The position numbers were made by a program, and so were the translations under genes. A stretch of 38,374 bases of DNA from Candidatus Desulfatibia vada (lineage in GTDB: Bacteria > Desulfobacterota > Desulfobacteria > Desulfobacterales > UBA11574): the NCBI GenBank assembly GCA_014383215.1, contig JACNIG010000208.1:1-38374 (forward strand). The letters are read 5' to 3'. Position 1 is the first letter of the stretch. Every line of letters begins with the position of its first letter. A model generated the notes under the pieces. The model was not told the origin of the DNA. It saw only the letters and a list, made by a program, of their open reading frames with translations, and made no database searches. This document shows, piece after piece, positions 10,459 to 20,238 of this stretch.

Positions 10459-10479
10459 GGCAATTTGCTAAACCCTGAC

Positions 10480-11691
10480 CTATTGATAATTTACGGTTTT
10501 AAGTTTTAATATTCGATCGAGCAGTATATGAGCAACCTCTTCTTTATCCATTACAGCAAGCGGCTCTTTTGTTCCGTCTTTAAAAAAAAGCGTCATCTCA
10601 TTTGTATCTGAACCGAAACCCGCAGAGGGGTGGCCCACAAGGTTGCCGGCGATCATGTCAAGATTTTTATCAACAAGCTTCTTTTGCGCATATTTTTCAA
10701 GGTTTTCAGTTTCAGCCGCAAAGCCAACCAAGATTTGATCTTCTTTCCTTCTGCCGAGTTCTTTCAGGATATCCTGATTTTTTTCCAGAGCCAAAAGCTC
10801 TTGATCGTTTTCCTTTTTGATCTTCTGGTTAGCCTGGTCTTTGGGTCTGAAATCGGAGACTGCCGCTGCTTTTATTATAATATTAGAATGGTCGAAATGC
10901 TCAAAAACTTTTACACCCATTTCCCGGGCAGTTTGAACACGAATAACGGTCACATTGTTAGGATCGGGCAGATCGGTTGGGCCCGTAATCAGGACGACAC
11001 GGCCACCTCGATGTTCCGCCGCCCTGGCAACGGCATAGCCCATCTTGCCTGAAGAGGGATTGCTGATAAAACGCACAGGATCGATCGGCTCCCGAGTGGG
11101 ACCGGCGGTTACCAACACACTTTTACCTTCCAGATCCTTAGGAGTAAGACAGTGCATAAGTCTGTCCATAATATCTACCGGTTCGGGAAGACGGCCGGGA
11201 CCGGTAATACCGCAAGCCAGTTTTCCGGTTTCCGGCTCGATAACAAAATATCCGTCAGTTTTGAGTTGAGCAATATTTCTCTGAACCGCTTTGTTTGCAA
11301 ACATATGCGTGTTCATGGAAGGACAAAGTACAACCGGGCATGTCACCGCCATTATAAAGGTGCTGAGGGCATCATCAGCCACCCCGCCGGCAAGCTTGCC
11401 GATAATATTGGCTGTTGCCGGGGCAATCACAACGGCATCGGCTTGTTCGGCCCACTCAATATGTTTGATGGAAGCATCTGCGCCTTTTTCAAAAAGGCTG
11501 GTACACACCCCTTGACCGCACAAAGCTTCAAAAGTCAAAGGTCCCACAAATTCCCGGGCATTTTGAGTCATTATGACCCTGACATTTGCACCCTGCTTGA
11601 TAAGCAGCCTTAACAGTTCGACGCTTTTGTATGCAGCAATCCCCCCGCACACGCCCAAAACGATATTTTTTTTATTAATGCCGGTTCTCAT
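10480..11691 (-). CDS. coaBC: Bifunctional phosphopantothenoylcysteine decarboxylase / phosphopantothenate-cysteine ligase
   Basis: 403 aa; [51 protein letters not shown]. Confidence 0.96.
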   Translation of the reverse strand: MRTGINKKNIVLGVCGGIAAYKSVELLRLLIKQGANVRVIMTQNAREFVGPLTFEALCGQGVCTSLFEKGADASIKHIEWAEQADAVVIAPATANIIGKLAGGVADDALSTFIMAVTCPVVLCPSMNTHMFANKAVQRNIAQLKTDGYFVIEPETGKLACGITGPGRLPEPVDIMDRLMHCLTPKDLEGKSVLVTAGPTREPIDPVRFISNPSSGKMGYAVARAAEHRGGRVVLITGPTDLPDPNNVTVIRVQTAREMGVKVFEHFDHSNIIIKAAAVSDFRPKDQANQKIKKENDQELLALEKNQDILKELGRRKEDQILVGFAAETENLEKYAQKKLVDKNLDMIAGNLVGHPSAGFGSDTNEMTLFFKDGTKEPLAVMDKEEVAHILLDRILKLKTVNYQ

Positions 11692-11693
11692 AA

Positions 11694-12185
11694 TTATTTT
11701 AATAACCCGGATTCGGGCTCATTAACTGTGGGCGCAACCCCTATTTCAACATATGTGTTATAGTCTTTTTCGTTAATGCTGATCACGCACCACCTGTTTT
11801 CCTTCTGAAACAGAATGATGGTACTTGTCCGGGGGGACTTGAACAAACTGATTTCCCTCCAGTTATCCTTGGCCATGTTGTTTTGGAAAAAAGCGATCAG
11901 CGAATTTCTTTCAATATCCCCTTTTAAGGCCAGAATGCCGGTTAAAAAACCCGGAGACTGGACGATATAAGATGATTTCTTGTCCACCTTCAACTCTTTT
12001 GGAATAAGCACATCTCCGAAATCATAATATAAAGGGGAGGATTCTTTATCTTTTTTTACTGCAAGCTCTTGGGTGGAACTGCTTGTACTTGATTTAAGAG
12101 TGGAACATCCGCTTACGATGAAAAAAAAGAGCGTTATCATCCCGATAGCCATCAAAACCGTCTGCCTGGACCTTACCTTTATCAT
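11694..12185 (-). CDS. Putative lipoprotein of unknown function
   Basis: The ORF track starts at 12263, but MIKVRSRQTVLMAIGMITLFFFIVSGCSTL, a lipobox signal peptide, starts at 12185. Confidence 0.7.
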   Translation of the reverse strand: MIKVRSRQTVLMAIGMITLFFFIVSGCSTLKSSTSSSTQELAVKKDKESSPLYYDFGDVLIPKELKVDKKSSYIVQSPGFLTGILALKGDIERNSLIAFFQNNMAKDNWREISLFKSPRTSTIILFQKENRWCVISINEKDYNTYVEIGVAPTVNEPESGLLK

Positions 12186-12264
12186 GATTTCCTCCTTGCC
12201 AGTATCTGTAAGCATTTGTGTTCTTAAAAGTCCCTTCCTATGTATACCTTTATTACAAAACAAG

Positions 12265-13389
12265 TCAAATAGCTAAATACCATTCGTACGTCCGCTTAAT
12301 GCCTTCTGCCAGAGATATAGACGATTTCCAGCCCAACTGTTCGAGTTTTGAAATATCAAGCAGTTTACGCGGAGTCCCATCCGGTCGTGAACCGTCCCAT
12401 ACAATATCGCCCTGATAGCCGACGATTTCAGCAATCAGTCCGGCCAGATCGCGGATGGTAATATCCGTTCCGCAGCCAATATTAATTAACGGCAAACTGT
12501 TCTCGGCAAACAGTGAATCAAAAACCTCATTTTCGCGGTTCATCAAAAAGATGCAGGCATCAGCCATATCATCAACATGCACAAATTCCCTGCGGGGGCT
12601 GCCGCTGCCCCAGAGATTTACCGCCGGCTGTGACTTTACGCCTATATCAGGCAGCTTATAATCATGCCCAAAAGACTTGCAAATAGCAACCAGACACGCC
12701 ATAAAATCATCCGGAATATCGCCGAAGCGGGATTGGTCTTTATTAATGCCCGCCCAGTCTCCCCGGACAGCCAGTTTCGCCAGATGAAATTTGCGGATCA
12801 TGGCTGGAAGTACATGGGAATTCTCCAAATCGTAATTGTCGTTGGGTCCATAAAGATTATTCGGCATAACCGCATAATAGCGAGTTCCATGCTGTCGGTT
12901 AAATGATTCACAGAGTTTGACTCCCGCAATCTTGGCAACGGCATAGGGCTCGTTGGTCGGCTCAAGCTTGCCGGTTAGAAGATATTCCTCTTTCATCGGC
13001 TGTGTGGCATGCTTGGGATATATGCAGCTGCTGCCCAAAAACAGAAGCCGTCTCACCCCGCTTTTGAATGCCTGGTAAAGTACGTTGGACGTGATCATTA
13101 AGTTCTGGTATATGAAATCCGCCGGATAGGTGTTATTGGCGTGGATTCCACCGACTTTAGCCGCAGCCAGGACGACATAATCGATTTTTTGATTCTGAAA
13201 AAAATTCCGTGCCGCCTGTTGATCTATCAGATCCAGCTCTTGATGGGTTCGGGTGACAATGTTGTCGTATCCTTCCTTTTTCAGCCTGGAAACAATGGCG
13301 GAGCCTACCATACCGCGGTGTCCGGCAACGTAGATATGAGCACGGGTATTCGATGCCGCATATGAAATTTTGTTCTGAGTTGCTGTCAT
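12265..13389 (-). CDS. fcl: GDP-L-fucose synthase (NAD-dependent epimerase/dehydratase)
   Basis: 374 aa; [41 protein letters not shown]. Confidence 0.93.
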   Translation of the reverse strand: MTATQNKISYAASNTRAHIYVAGHRGMVGSAIVSRLKKEGYDNIVTRTHQELDLIDQQAARNFFQNQKIDYVVLAAAKVGGIHANNTYPADFIYQNLMITSNVLYQAFKSGVRRLLFLGSSCIYPKHATQPMKEEYLLTGKLEPTNEPYAVAKIAGVKLCESFNRQHGTRYYAVMPNNLYGPNDNYDLENSHVLPAMIRKFHLAKLAVRGDWAGINKDQSRFGDIPDDFMACLVAICKSFGHDYKLPDIGVKSQPAVNLWGSGSPRREFVHVDDMADACIFLMNRENEVFDSLFAENSLPLINIGCGTDITIRDLAGLIAEIVGYQGDIVWDGSRPDGTPRKLLDISKLEQLGWKSSISLAEGIKRTYEWYLAI

Positions 13390-13471
13390 TTAACTTTCTT
13401 TCACCCTAACCCGGATAAGCCGGCCTCCGGCTCGTAGAACCTACGCCTCGGAGAGAAATAAATAAGATTCT

Positions 13472-13554
13472 CTCGCAAAGGCGCAAAGACGCCAAGATTC
13501 TTAATAAATTTATCTTTGTTTTCCTTTGCGAGCTTTGCGCCTTTGCGTGAAATA
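13472..13554. repeat. Inverted repeat with CGCAAAGGCGCAAAG arms
   Basis: ctctcgcaaaggcgcaaagacgccaag ... cctttgcgagctttgcgcctttgcgtgaa. Confidence 0.75.
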
Positions 13555-13603
13555 ATGTACTGCTCAATAATTGATTTTTGCCATAAAATGTAAAAAATTA
13601 CCC

Positions 13604-13885
13604 TTAAGGGACTAATCGTTTAAATGAAGTTTTAAGCTTTTTGAGTTGCTGCAGACGGCTGTGCCTGAGCAATAGGTCAAGCCATATGCTTAACAAATCG
13701 CCCAACCTCTCGGGATCTTTTTCTAAACGTTTTTTATCAATTTCAGAAATAGCATCAATCAGATCTTGCCGCCCGGGCTCTTTTTCCAAAAGATATTGAT
13801 AGATTTCAACCGCCTTTTCTAATTTGCCCTGGTCAGCATAGACCTTTGCCATTGTTTTGGTATAAAAAACATCCTCCTTGTTCAA
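13604..13885 (-). CDS. Small tetratricopeptide-like protein
   Basis: 93 aa; AKVYADQGKLEKAVEIYQYLLEKEPGR TPR-like; 4-nt overlap with the upstream FtsB-like gene. Confidence 0.65.
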   Translation of the reverse strand: MNKEDVFYTKTMAKVYADQGKLEKAVEIYQYLLEKEPGRQDLIDAISEIDKKRLEKDPERLGDLLSIWLDLLLRHSRLQQLKKLKTSFKRLVP

Positions 13886-14181
13886 TTTTCGCCTTTCCGC
13901 TGATCTTTAAGCTTAAAGATCAGCTCATCTTTTCCGACAACCCCCAGTTCCTTCCTCGCAACACTTTCAAGATACTTGGGGTCGCTCTTTAAACGTACAA
14001 TTTCACGATACAAGTCCAGGTTTTGTTTGGCAAGTTCTGCATTTTGTTTCGACAGGTTGTCTCTTTCTATTTTAAGCAGATGAAGGTCGGCAAGACCATT
14101 TTCACCGAAAATTATGAAAAGAAGCAGTGAAAATATCGCCAGGATTATGCATGCAAGCAGAACGCTTTTTTTTGTATTCAC
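13882..14181 (-). CDS. FtsB/DivIC-like septum formation initiator
   Basis: The track ORF starts at 14295 inside murJ. A GTG at 14181 gives VNTKKSVLLACIILAIFSLLLFIIFGENGL + coiled coil + DPKYLESVARKELGVVGKDELIFKL, typical of the family. Confidence 0.8.
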   Translation of the reverse strand: MNTKKSVLLACIILAIFSLLLFIIFGENGLADLHLLKIERDNLSKQNAELAKQNLDLYREIVRLKSDPKYLESVARKELGVVGKDELIFKLKDQRKGEN

Positions 14182-14191
14182 TCTCCGTATC

Positions 14192-15796
14192 CTAAGTGTT
14201 TCCGCTAACTGCGGCTTTGCGGTGAAACAAAAATGCCAATATCTTTTCCAGTTCCGGGCTTTTGAATAAAAACGCAAAAAAACCGTATAGCACAATACCG
14301 GTGAAAATACTTCCCATGAGTCCGAAAAACAGGCCGGCTAACGTCGCACCCTCTGAAGGAATTATAAAAAGGGCTACAGCCCAGACCACTGCACCCATCA
14401 CCAGTGAACAAATTGTTGTCTTAAAGATTGACGCCGTAATGCCCCTTGAGCCCAGCACACCGAGCTTTTTCCTTAAGGCCCAGGTGAGAAGGCCGAAATT
14501 AAGCATGGAAGCCAGCGCAGTAGAAAGCGCAAGTCCGCCGTGGGCCAGCCATTGCATTAGGATAACGCTGAAAACAATTTTAGCAATAACGGATATAATA
14601 GCCATCCGAACAGGTGTTTTGGTGTCTTGAAGAGCATAAAATGCATTAACGACTATTCGAACAGCTGAGAAAGCCCATAGACCGGTAGCATAATACAAAA
14701 GTGCGTAGGCAGTCAAACGGGTGGTTTCAGCATCAAAGACCCCCCTTTTAAACAGCAGGGCAACAATAGGCTGCCTTAAAATAATCAGGCCGACCATTGA
14801 AGGAATAATGATAAAAAAGACGAGTTTTATGGCATAGGCAAAGGTGTCCCTGAAAGCAGGCAGGTCCTTTTCGGCTGCCTGTCTGGAAAGACTTGGCAGA
14901 ACCGCGGTTGCGGTGGCTATTGCAAATATGCCCAGGGGAAACTGAACTATACGGTCAGCATAATAAAGATATGAAATGCTCCCTTTTGCTAATAACGATG
15001 CCAGAATGGTATCGACCAGAATACTGATCTGATATACAGCAGCCCCAAAAATAACAGGAATCATCAGTATGCCAATTTTTTTAAGCCCGGGATGATAAAA
15101 TTTTGCTTTCTGCCAGAAATAAAAACCTTTTTTGATAAGAAACGGTATCTGGAGCGCAAGCTGCAAAAAACCGCCAATGAGTACTCCGATAGCCAGTCCT
15201 GTCACCGGATCAGCCATATGTGGTGAAATTATAAACACCGAACCTATGATGGCTATATTTAAAAGAACAGGGGCAAGGGCCGGTGCGGCAAAATGACCGA
15301 GAACATTCAGGATGCTCATGGAGAGTGCCACAAGACTGATGAGTAAAATATACGGGAACATTATGCGGGTCAGGGTGACCGTAAGTAAAAACTGTTCAGG
15401 TGAATCTGAAAATCCCGGAGCAATTACGCGAATGATCAGAGGAGCTATCAGGATTCCGACAACTGCAATAATCGCCAACAGGACCGATAGAAGTCTAATG
15501 GCGGACCTGGCCATTTTAAAAGCTTCTTCCCTGCCCTGATTAGCAAGATATTCAGTAAAGACAGGAATAAACGCGATACTAAGGGAACCCTCCGCAAAAA
15601 GCCTTCTTAATAGGTTGGGAATCCTGAAAGCCACAAAAAAAGCATCTGAAATGAGCCCGGCGCCAAAGAACCAGGCAAGGACAATGTCTCTTATCAAGCC
15701 AAAGATACGGCTTAACAAGGTTGCTGAACCAACAACCCCCGCAGCTTTTGTCACCCTTTCATTTTCAGTAGCCGATTGGTAAGATGATGGGCTCAT
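14192..15796 (-). CDS. murJ: Lipid II flippase MurJ
   Basis: 534 aa; TLLSRIFGLIRDIVLAWFFGAGLISDAFFVAFRIPNLLRRLFAEGSLSIAFIPVF. Confidence 0.95.
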   Translation of the reverse strand: MSPSSYQSATENERVTKAAGVVGSATLLSRIFGLIRDIVLAWFFGAGLISDAFFVAFRIPNLLRRLFAEGSLSIAFIPVFTEYLANQGREEAFKMARSAIRLLSVLLAIIAVVGILIAPLIIRVIAPGFSDSPEQFLLTVTLTRIMFPYILLISLVALSMSILNVLGHFAAPALAPVLLNIAIIGSVFIISPHMADPVTGLAIGVLIGGFLQLALQIPFLIKKGFYFWQKAKFYHPGLKKIGILMIPVIFGAAVYQISILVDTILASLLAKGSISYLYYADRIVQFPLGIFAIATATAVLPSLSRQAAEKDLPAFRDTFAYAIKLVFFIIIPSMVGLIILRQPIVALLFKRGVFDAETTRLTAYALLYYATGLWAFSAVRIVVNAFYALQDTKTPVRMAIISVIAKIVFSVILMQWLAHGGLALSTALASMLNFGLLTWALRKKLGVLGSRGITASIFKTTICSLVMGAVVWAVALFIIPSEGATLAGLFFGLMGSIFTGIVLYGFFAFLFKSPELEKILAFLFHRKAAVSGNT

Positions 15797-15839
15797 GGAA
15801 TGTTTTTTTCAGTATCCGTATTTAAATCGATTAAAAAAC

Positions 15840-15866
15840 TTGACATGTGGTTATTGATTATATAAT
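15840..15866 (+). promoter_or_regulatory. Candidate sigma70-type promoter for rpsT
   Basis: TTGACA (15840-15845), 15-nt spacer, TATAAT (15861-15866), upstream of rpsT. The spacer is shorter than the usual 17. Confidence 0.55.
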
Positions 15867-15913
15867 TTTAGCGGTTAAATTTACTAAAATCAATTTGAAA
15901 GGGGAAAACAAAC

Positions 15914-16180
15914 TTGGCGAATCATAAATCTGCTATCAAACGTGCCGGCCAAAATGAAATTCAGCGTATGCGCAACAAGTCCGTGAAGACCAGAATAAAA
16001 AATATTGTTAAAAATGTGAGGTTGGCTGTCAGCGAAAAGTCAAGCGAGGCAGCTTTAAAAAAACTTGATTATGCAAAATCTATTATTGACAAGGCCGCCA
16101 AAAAGGGTGCGATCCATACAAAAACTGCATCTCGCAAAATTTCCCGCCTAACCAAGCTTGTTAACACTATCTCAACTTAA
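15914..16180 (+). CDS. rpsT: 30S ribosomal protein S20
   Basis: 88 aa, TTG start; MANHKSAIKRAGQNEIQRMRNKSVKTRIKN; SD GAAAGGGG upstream. Confidence 0.96.
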   Translation: MANHKSAIKRAGQNEIQRMRNKSVKTRIKNIVKNVRLAVSEKSSEAALKKLDYAKSIIDKAAKKGAIHTKTASRKISRLTKLVNTIST

Positions 16181-16249
16181 CCAGCCGGCGCAAGGCGCCT
16201 AACTTGTTGCGCTTTGCGTTCAGGGCTCGGCTTCCTGCAGGTAAATCAT

Positions 16250-16768
16250 TTAAAAATCTTCCGTCAACCGATTATAAATTGTTTCCGCAAGCCTTTTTGA
16301 AGCCTTTGAGATGGCGTCTAGCCTGTTTTGTTCGGTACCCTGCTTATCATCCTCGACAACGTAGGCTTCGCTTTGCGCAACACCATTGGCAGACCATATT
16401 ATTATGCCGCTGGTGTTTGTTAATTTCAAATCGAGCGTAACCGTCACCCTTCTTTCAGTTGAGGCGCCCACATCCCTGCGGGAAATTGCTCCGGTCTGGG
16501 TGGAAACAATGACCCCGCTGAGGTCAGCTTCGGCTTTGTCTTTGCGAACTAAAACTACCCCTTTGCTCCTGGTGACCTCATAGATAAGATCGTTTGTAAC
16601 AGTATTCTCCAGACCGGTCACAACGGTCCGGTTTTCAAAGGTGGTGATACTCATCGTCTTGATGCCGGCCGGGAAACCGCCACTCCCGGTAAACCGGTAG
16701 CCGCAGGCTGAAAAAAATACCCACAAAACCAGGATAATCCAAAGCGCTTTTCTTTTAATTTGCAACAT
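16250..16768 (-). CDS. lptE: LPS assembly lipoprotein LptE-like
   Basis: 172 aa; signal/lipobox ACGYRF, GIKTMSITTFENRT, downstream of leuS. Confidence 0.85.
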   Translation of the reverse strand: MLQIKRKALWIILVLWVFFSACGYRFTGSGGFPAGIKTMSITTFENRTVVTGLENTVTNDLIYEVTRSKGVVLVRKDKAEADLSGVIVSTQTGAISRRDVGASTERRVTVTLDLKLTNTSGIIIWSANGVAQSEAYVVEDDKQGTEQNRLDAISKASKRLAETIYNRLTEDF

Positions 16769-16785
16769 GAATACGATACCTCAGA

Positions 16786-16808
16786 ATAAAATCGTACTAC
16801 GATTTTAT
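16786..16808. repeat. Palindromic motif ATAAAATCGTA-c-TACGATTTTAT (family D copy 1)
   Basis: 11-bp perfect arms; related copies at 25997-26019 and 35433-35455. Confidence 0.85.
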
Positions 16809-16813
16809 CTTTT

Positions 16814-16851
16814 ATTTGAATTCCCCGCTGCATGCAGCGGGGAATTCAAAT
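16814..16851. repeat. Perfect 38-bp palindrome ATTTGAATTCCCCGCTGCA/TGCAGCGGGGAATTCAAAT
   Basis: Two 19-nt arms are exact reverse complements with no spacer; abuts the leuS stop codon (16852-16854). Confidence 0.95.
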
Positions 16852-19443
16852 TTAAACCACTATGTTAACCAGTTTTTTTGCTACCACAATAACTTTTTTA
16901 ATCGGTTTGTCTTTGATGAATTTTTGAACACGCTCGTCTGCAAGAGCCGTTTCCCTTAACGTATTATCATCGGTATCAACAGCTGCGTGAAACCTGCCTC
17001 TGAGTTTGCCGTTTACCTGTACTACGATCAACAGCTCATCTTTGATGAGAGCATCATCCCTGTAAGACGGCCAGGCTGCCAGCAGGACACTCGATTCATG
17101 GCCCAGGGCTTCCCATAATTCTTCGGCAAAATGCGGCACAACGGGCGATAAAAGCAAGACAACCGATTCCATGGCAAGCCGCATCACTCCGGCCTGTTGA
17201 GGGCTGTTGTCGATCGTTTCAATGCCGTACATGGTGTTGACAAGCTCCATCACCGCGCTGATGGCAGTGTTAAAATGGAACCGTTCCTCGACATCTTTGG
17301 TCACTTTTCTTATGGCCTGGTGAGTCTTTTTAAACAGCTCCCGAAATTTGCCCTCGAGCTCGTCGGGACTGCCGTCAAAAGGGGCTAAGTTTTTTATAGT
17401 TTCCATGTAGCTTGAGGCCAGGCGCCAAACACGCTTCAGAAAGCGATAGCCACCCTCAACGCCCTGTTCACTCCATTCCAGATCCCTTTCCGGCGGTGCT
17501 GCAAAAAGGCAAAAGAGCCTCGTGGTATCCGCACCGTACTTTTCTATAAGAAGATTCGGATCGATCACATTTTTTTTCGACTTGGACATCTTTTCAACTC
17601 GCCCCGGTATAGCCTTTTGTCCGCATTGCCGGCATACGGCACTTGCACCGCTATCTTTGACCTCTTCGGGGAAGAGGAAGCCGTGGTCCGGACAGGAAAT
17701 GGTCTCTTTACAAACCATCCCCTGGGTCAAAAGCCGGGTAAAAGGTTCCTTGTAGTTGACCAGTTCAAATTCGTTCAGAACGCGTGTAAAATACCGCGAA
17801 TATAGAAGGTGCAAAATCGCATGCTCAACACCGCCGATATACTGGTCAACAGGCATCCAGTAGTCGACGGCTTTTTTATCAAACATACCGCTGCTGCATT
17901 GCGGACTGCAGTATCGCTCAAAATACCAGGAAGATTCCACAAACGTGTCCATTGTGTCAGTTTCTCTTTTCGCATCGGACCGGCCGCAAACCGGACACGT
18001 CGTTTTTACAAAAGAATCGAGAATCGGAAGCGGTGATCCTCCACCTTCGAGAAGCGCAGCATCCTCGGGAAGCAGTACCGGCAGGTCTTTTTCAGGTACA
18101 GGCACAACCCCGCAGGTTTGGCAATGAATCATGGGGATCGGTGCCCCCCAGTAACGTTGCCGGGAAATGCCCCAGTCCCTTAACCTGAAATTTACAGTTT
18201 TTTTCCCCAGGTCCTTTGACTCCAGATACGTAACAATATCATCCATGGCCTGGGTATTTTCCATACCATTGAACTGATCGGAATTGATCATTACGCCTTC
18301 GCCGGCATAAGCTGCGGTGATAGTCTCCCCATCGAGATCCTCATCATGAGGTTTAACAACCACGATTATGTCCAACCCGTATTTTTGGGCGAATTCAAAA
18401 TCCCGCTGATCATGAGCAGGTACGGACATAACCGCACCGGTTCCGTACTCCATCAGTGCAAAATTGGCGGTATAAACCGGCATACGCCTGCCGTTGACGG
18501 GATTAATGCAGAAAGCGCCCACAAAAACACCTTCTTTTTCATAATCGTCAACCGCTTTGGCAGACCGGTCCTGCATGGCAATACGCTCGATGAACTCTTC
18601 AACCTCAGCTTGCCGGTCCGTTCCATTTGCCAGCTTAAGAACCAGGGGATGCTCCGGAGCAAGGCACATGAAAGTAGCACCGCAGACCGTATCTTGCCTG
18701 GTTGTAAAAACGGATATATATTCATCGCTGTTATCGATGGGGAAGCGGATTTCGGCACCGATGCTCTTTCCGATCCAGTTTTTTTGCATGGTGACCACTT
18801 TATCCGGCCATCCGGGAATCTTGTCACAATATTCAAGCAAATCTTCGGCATAGTCGGTAATCCGGAAAAACCACTGCCAGAGTTTTTTTTGACGAACCGG
18901 CTTACCACAACGCCAACACATGCCGGCTTCCACCTGCTCGTTGGCCAGCACTGTCTGGCAGGGTTCACACCAGTTCACATAGGATTCTTTCCTGTAGGCC
19001 ATCTGCTTTTCGTACATTTTCAAAAAAAGCCATTGCTCCCAGTGATAGTATTCAGGCCTGCAGGTAGCAATTTCCCGGCCCCAGTCATAGGAATAGCCGA
19101 TACGTTGCAGCTGTAAGCGCATGTTGTCGATATTTTGATATGTCCAGTCGGCCGGATGGGAATTGTGCGCAATAGCAGCATTTTCAGCCGGCATGCCGAA
19201 AGCATCCCATCCCATGGGGTGCAGGACGTTAAATCCCTGCATTCTTTTGTACCTTGCAACCACATCCCCAATGGTATAGTTCCTTACATGCCCCATATGA
19301 AGATTTCCGGACGGATAAGGAAACATTTCAAGCAGATAATATTTTTTCTTTTCAGGATCCTCATTAACCTCAAACAGATTGGACTTTTCCCAATGGTCTT
19401 GCCATCTGGATTCTATTTTTTGGGGATCATATCTTTCATCCAT
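16852..19443 (-). CDS. leuS: Leucyl-tRNA synthetase
   Basis: [24 protein letters not shown] is the canonical N-terminus (ATG at 19443). [13 protein letters not shown] and [12 protein letters not shown] motifs. The track start at 19620 is an over-extension into repeat DNA. Confidence 0.95.
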   Translation of the reverse strand: MDERYDPQKIESRWQDHWEKSNLFEVNEDPEKKKYYLLEMFPYPSGNLHMGHVRNYTIGDVVARYKRMQGFNVLHPMGWDAFGMPAENAAIAHNSHPADWTYQNIDNMRLQLQRIGYSYDWGREIATCRPEYYHWEQWLFLKMYEKQMAYRKESYVNWCEPCQTVLANEQVEAGMCWRCGKPVRQKKLWQWFFRITDYAEDLLEYCDKIPGWPDKVVTMQKNWIGKSIGAEIRFPIDNSDEYISVFTTRQDTVCGATFMCLAPEHPLVLKLANGTDRQAEVEEFIERIAMQDRSAKAVDDYEKEGVFVGAFCINPVNGRRMPVYTANFALMEYGTGAVMSVPAHDQRDFEFAQKYGLDIIVVVKPHDEDLDGETITAAYAGEGVMINSDQFNGMENTQAMDDIVTYLESKDLGKKTVNFRLRDWGISRQRYWGAPIPMIHCQTCGVVPVPEKDLPVLLPEDAALLEGGGSPLPILDSFVKTTCPVCGRSDAKRETDTMDTFVESSWYFERYCSPQCSSGMFDKKAVDYWMPVDQYIGGVEHAILHLLYSRYFTRVLNEFELVNYKEPFTRLLTQGMVCKETISCPDHGFLFPEEVKDSGASAVCRQCGQKAIPGRVEKMSKSKKNVIDPNLLIEKYGADTTRLFCLFAAPPERDLEWSEQGVEGGYRFLKRVWRLASSYMETIKNLAPFDGSPDELEGKFRELFKKTHQAIRKVTKDVEERFHFNTAISAVMELVNTMYGIETIDNSPQQAGVMRLAMESVVLLLSPVVPHFAEELWEALGHESSVLLAAWPSYRDDALIKDELLIVVQVNGKLRGRFHAAVDTDDNTLRETALADERVQKFIKDKPIKKVIVVAKKLVNIVV

Positions 19444-19478
19444 TGTATATACATCCTTTATCCATATCATTGCATACA

Positions 19479-19700
19479 GCGTAGTTGATAGCGCCTTTTT
19501 TGAACTGCAACAGCGAGCGTATTCCCCGTCCGCCTCCGGTGGACTGCGGGGAATGCGAGCGAATATTAAATTAGCAGAATTCCTTACAGTCGCGCGAAGC
19601 ACTGCCGCAAGGCAGAACATTCCCTGTCCGCCTGCGGACTGCAGGGAGCTTCAAAAACCATGAAGCCCGACGATTCTCTGAACCCTAACCTATTGAGAAG
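19479..19700. repeat. Partial family C copy interrupted by GC-rich hairpin repeats
   Basis: agcgtagttgatagcgccttttttgaa (about 19479) and ctgaaccctaacctattga (about 19678) match the right half of 10417-10480; the intervening DNA has ATTCCCCG...CGGGGAAT (19521-19554) and TCCCTGtCCGC...GCGGaCtGCAGGGA (19621-19647). Confidence 0.7.
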
Positions 19701-20238
19701 TCACGTGTCCATCTATAAAATGTGACTCTCATGCCACAACCTGATACAAATAGCAAGAATGTCTAACCCGGATTTCTCATCATCTGAGAAATCGATTGAC
19801 TTGTATCTAACATTTTCATATCAAACAGTAAAGACGTCTTCTATCATAATTGATGAATTCGGAAAAAGTCGAATTCATCACGTTTTAGGTTTTATGTGAG
19901 CATAAATTGCAGTTTTAACAAATACTTAAAATCTAAAATTGTATCTTCTCAATAAATGGAGGCAACCGGTAATGAAATATGAAAATGGCTGACTGTTTGA
20001 ACGCATTAGTGAGTGTTAAGAAAAAACAGCAACTATCTGATATCTTCATAAACAATAGAGACGTAATAACCATAGATCATTCTTATTTCAATGTTATGGC
20101 CCTGTTTTTTCTTTAGACTCACTTTTGCGTGAGTTTCAGACGTTTTCATATTTTATTACCGGTTGCCGGCCGTTGACCAGAACTTATTGAAAAGTTACCC
20201 TTTTCCGGTTCAAAAAGGCAAAAAGGAATGAAACTTTT

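Noticed and set aside
14182-14295. N-terminal extension of the FtsB-like ORF
   Set aside because: Overlaps murJ out of frame; the GTG at 14181 gives the expected short cytoplasmic tail plus TM segment.
18346-19116. 256-aa plus-strand ORF opposite leuS
   Set aside because: Antisense shadow; leuS is unambiguous.
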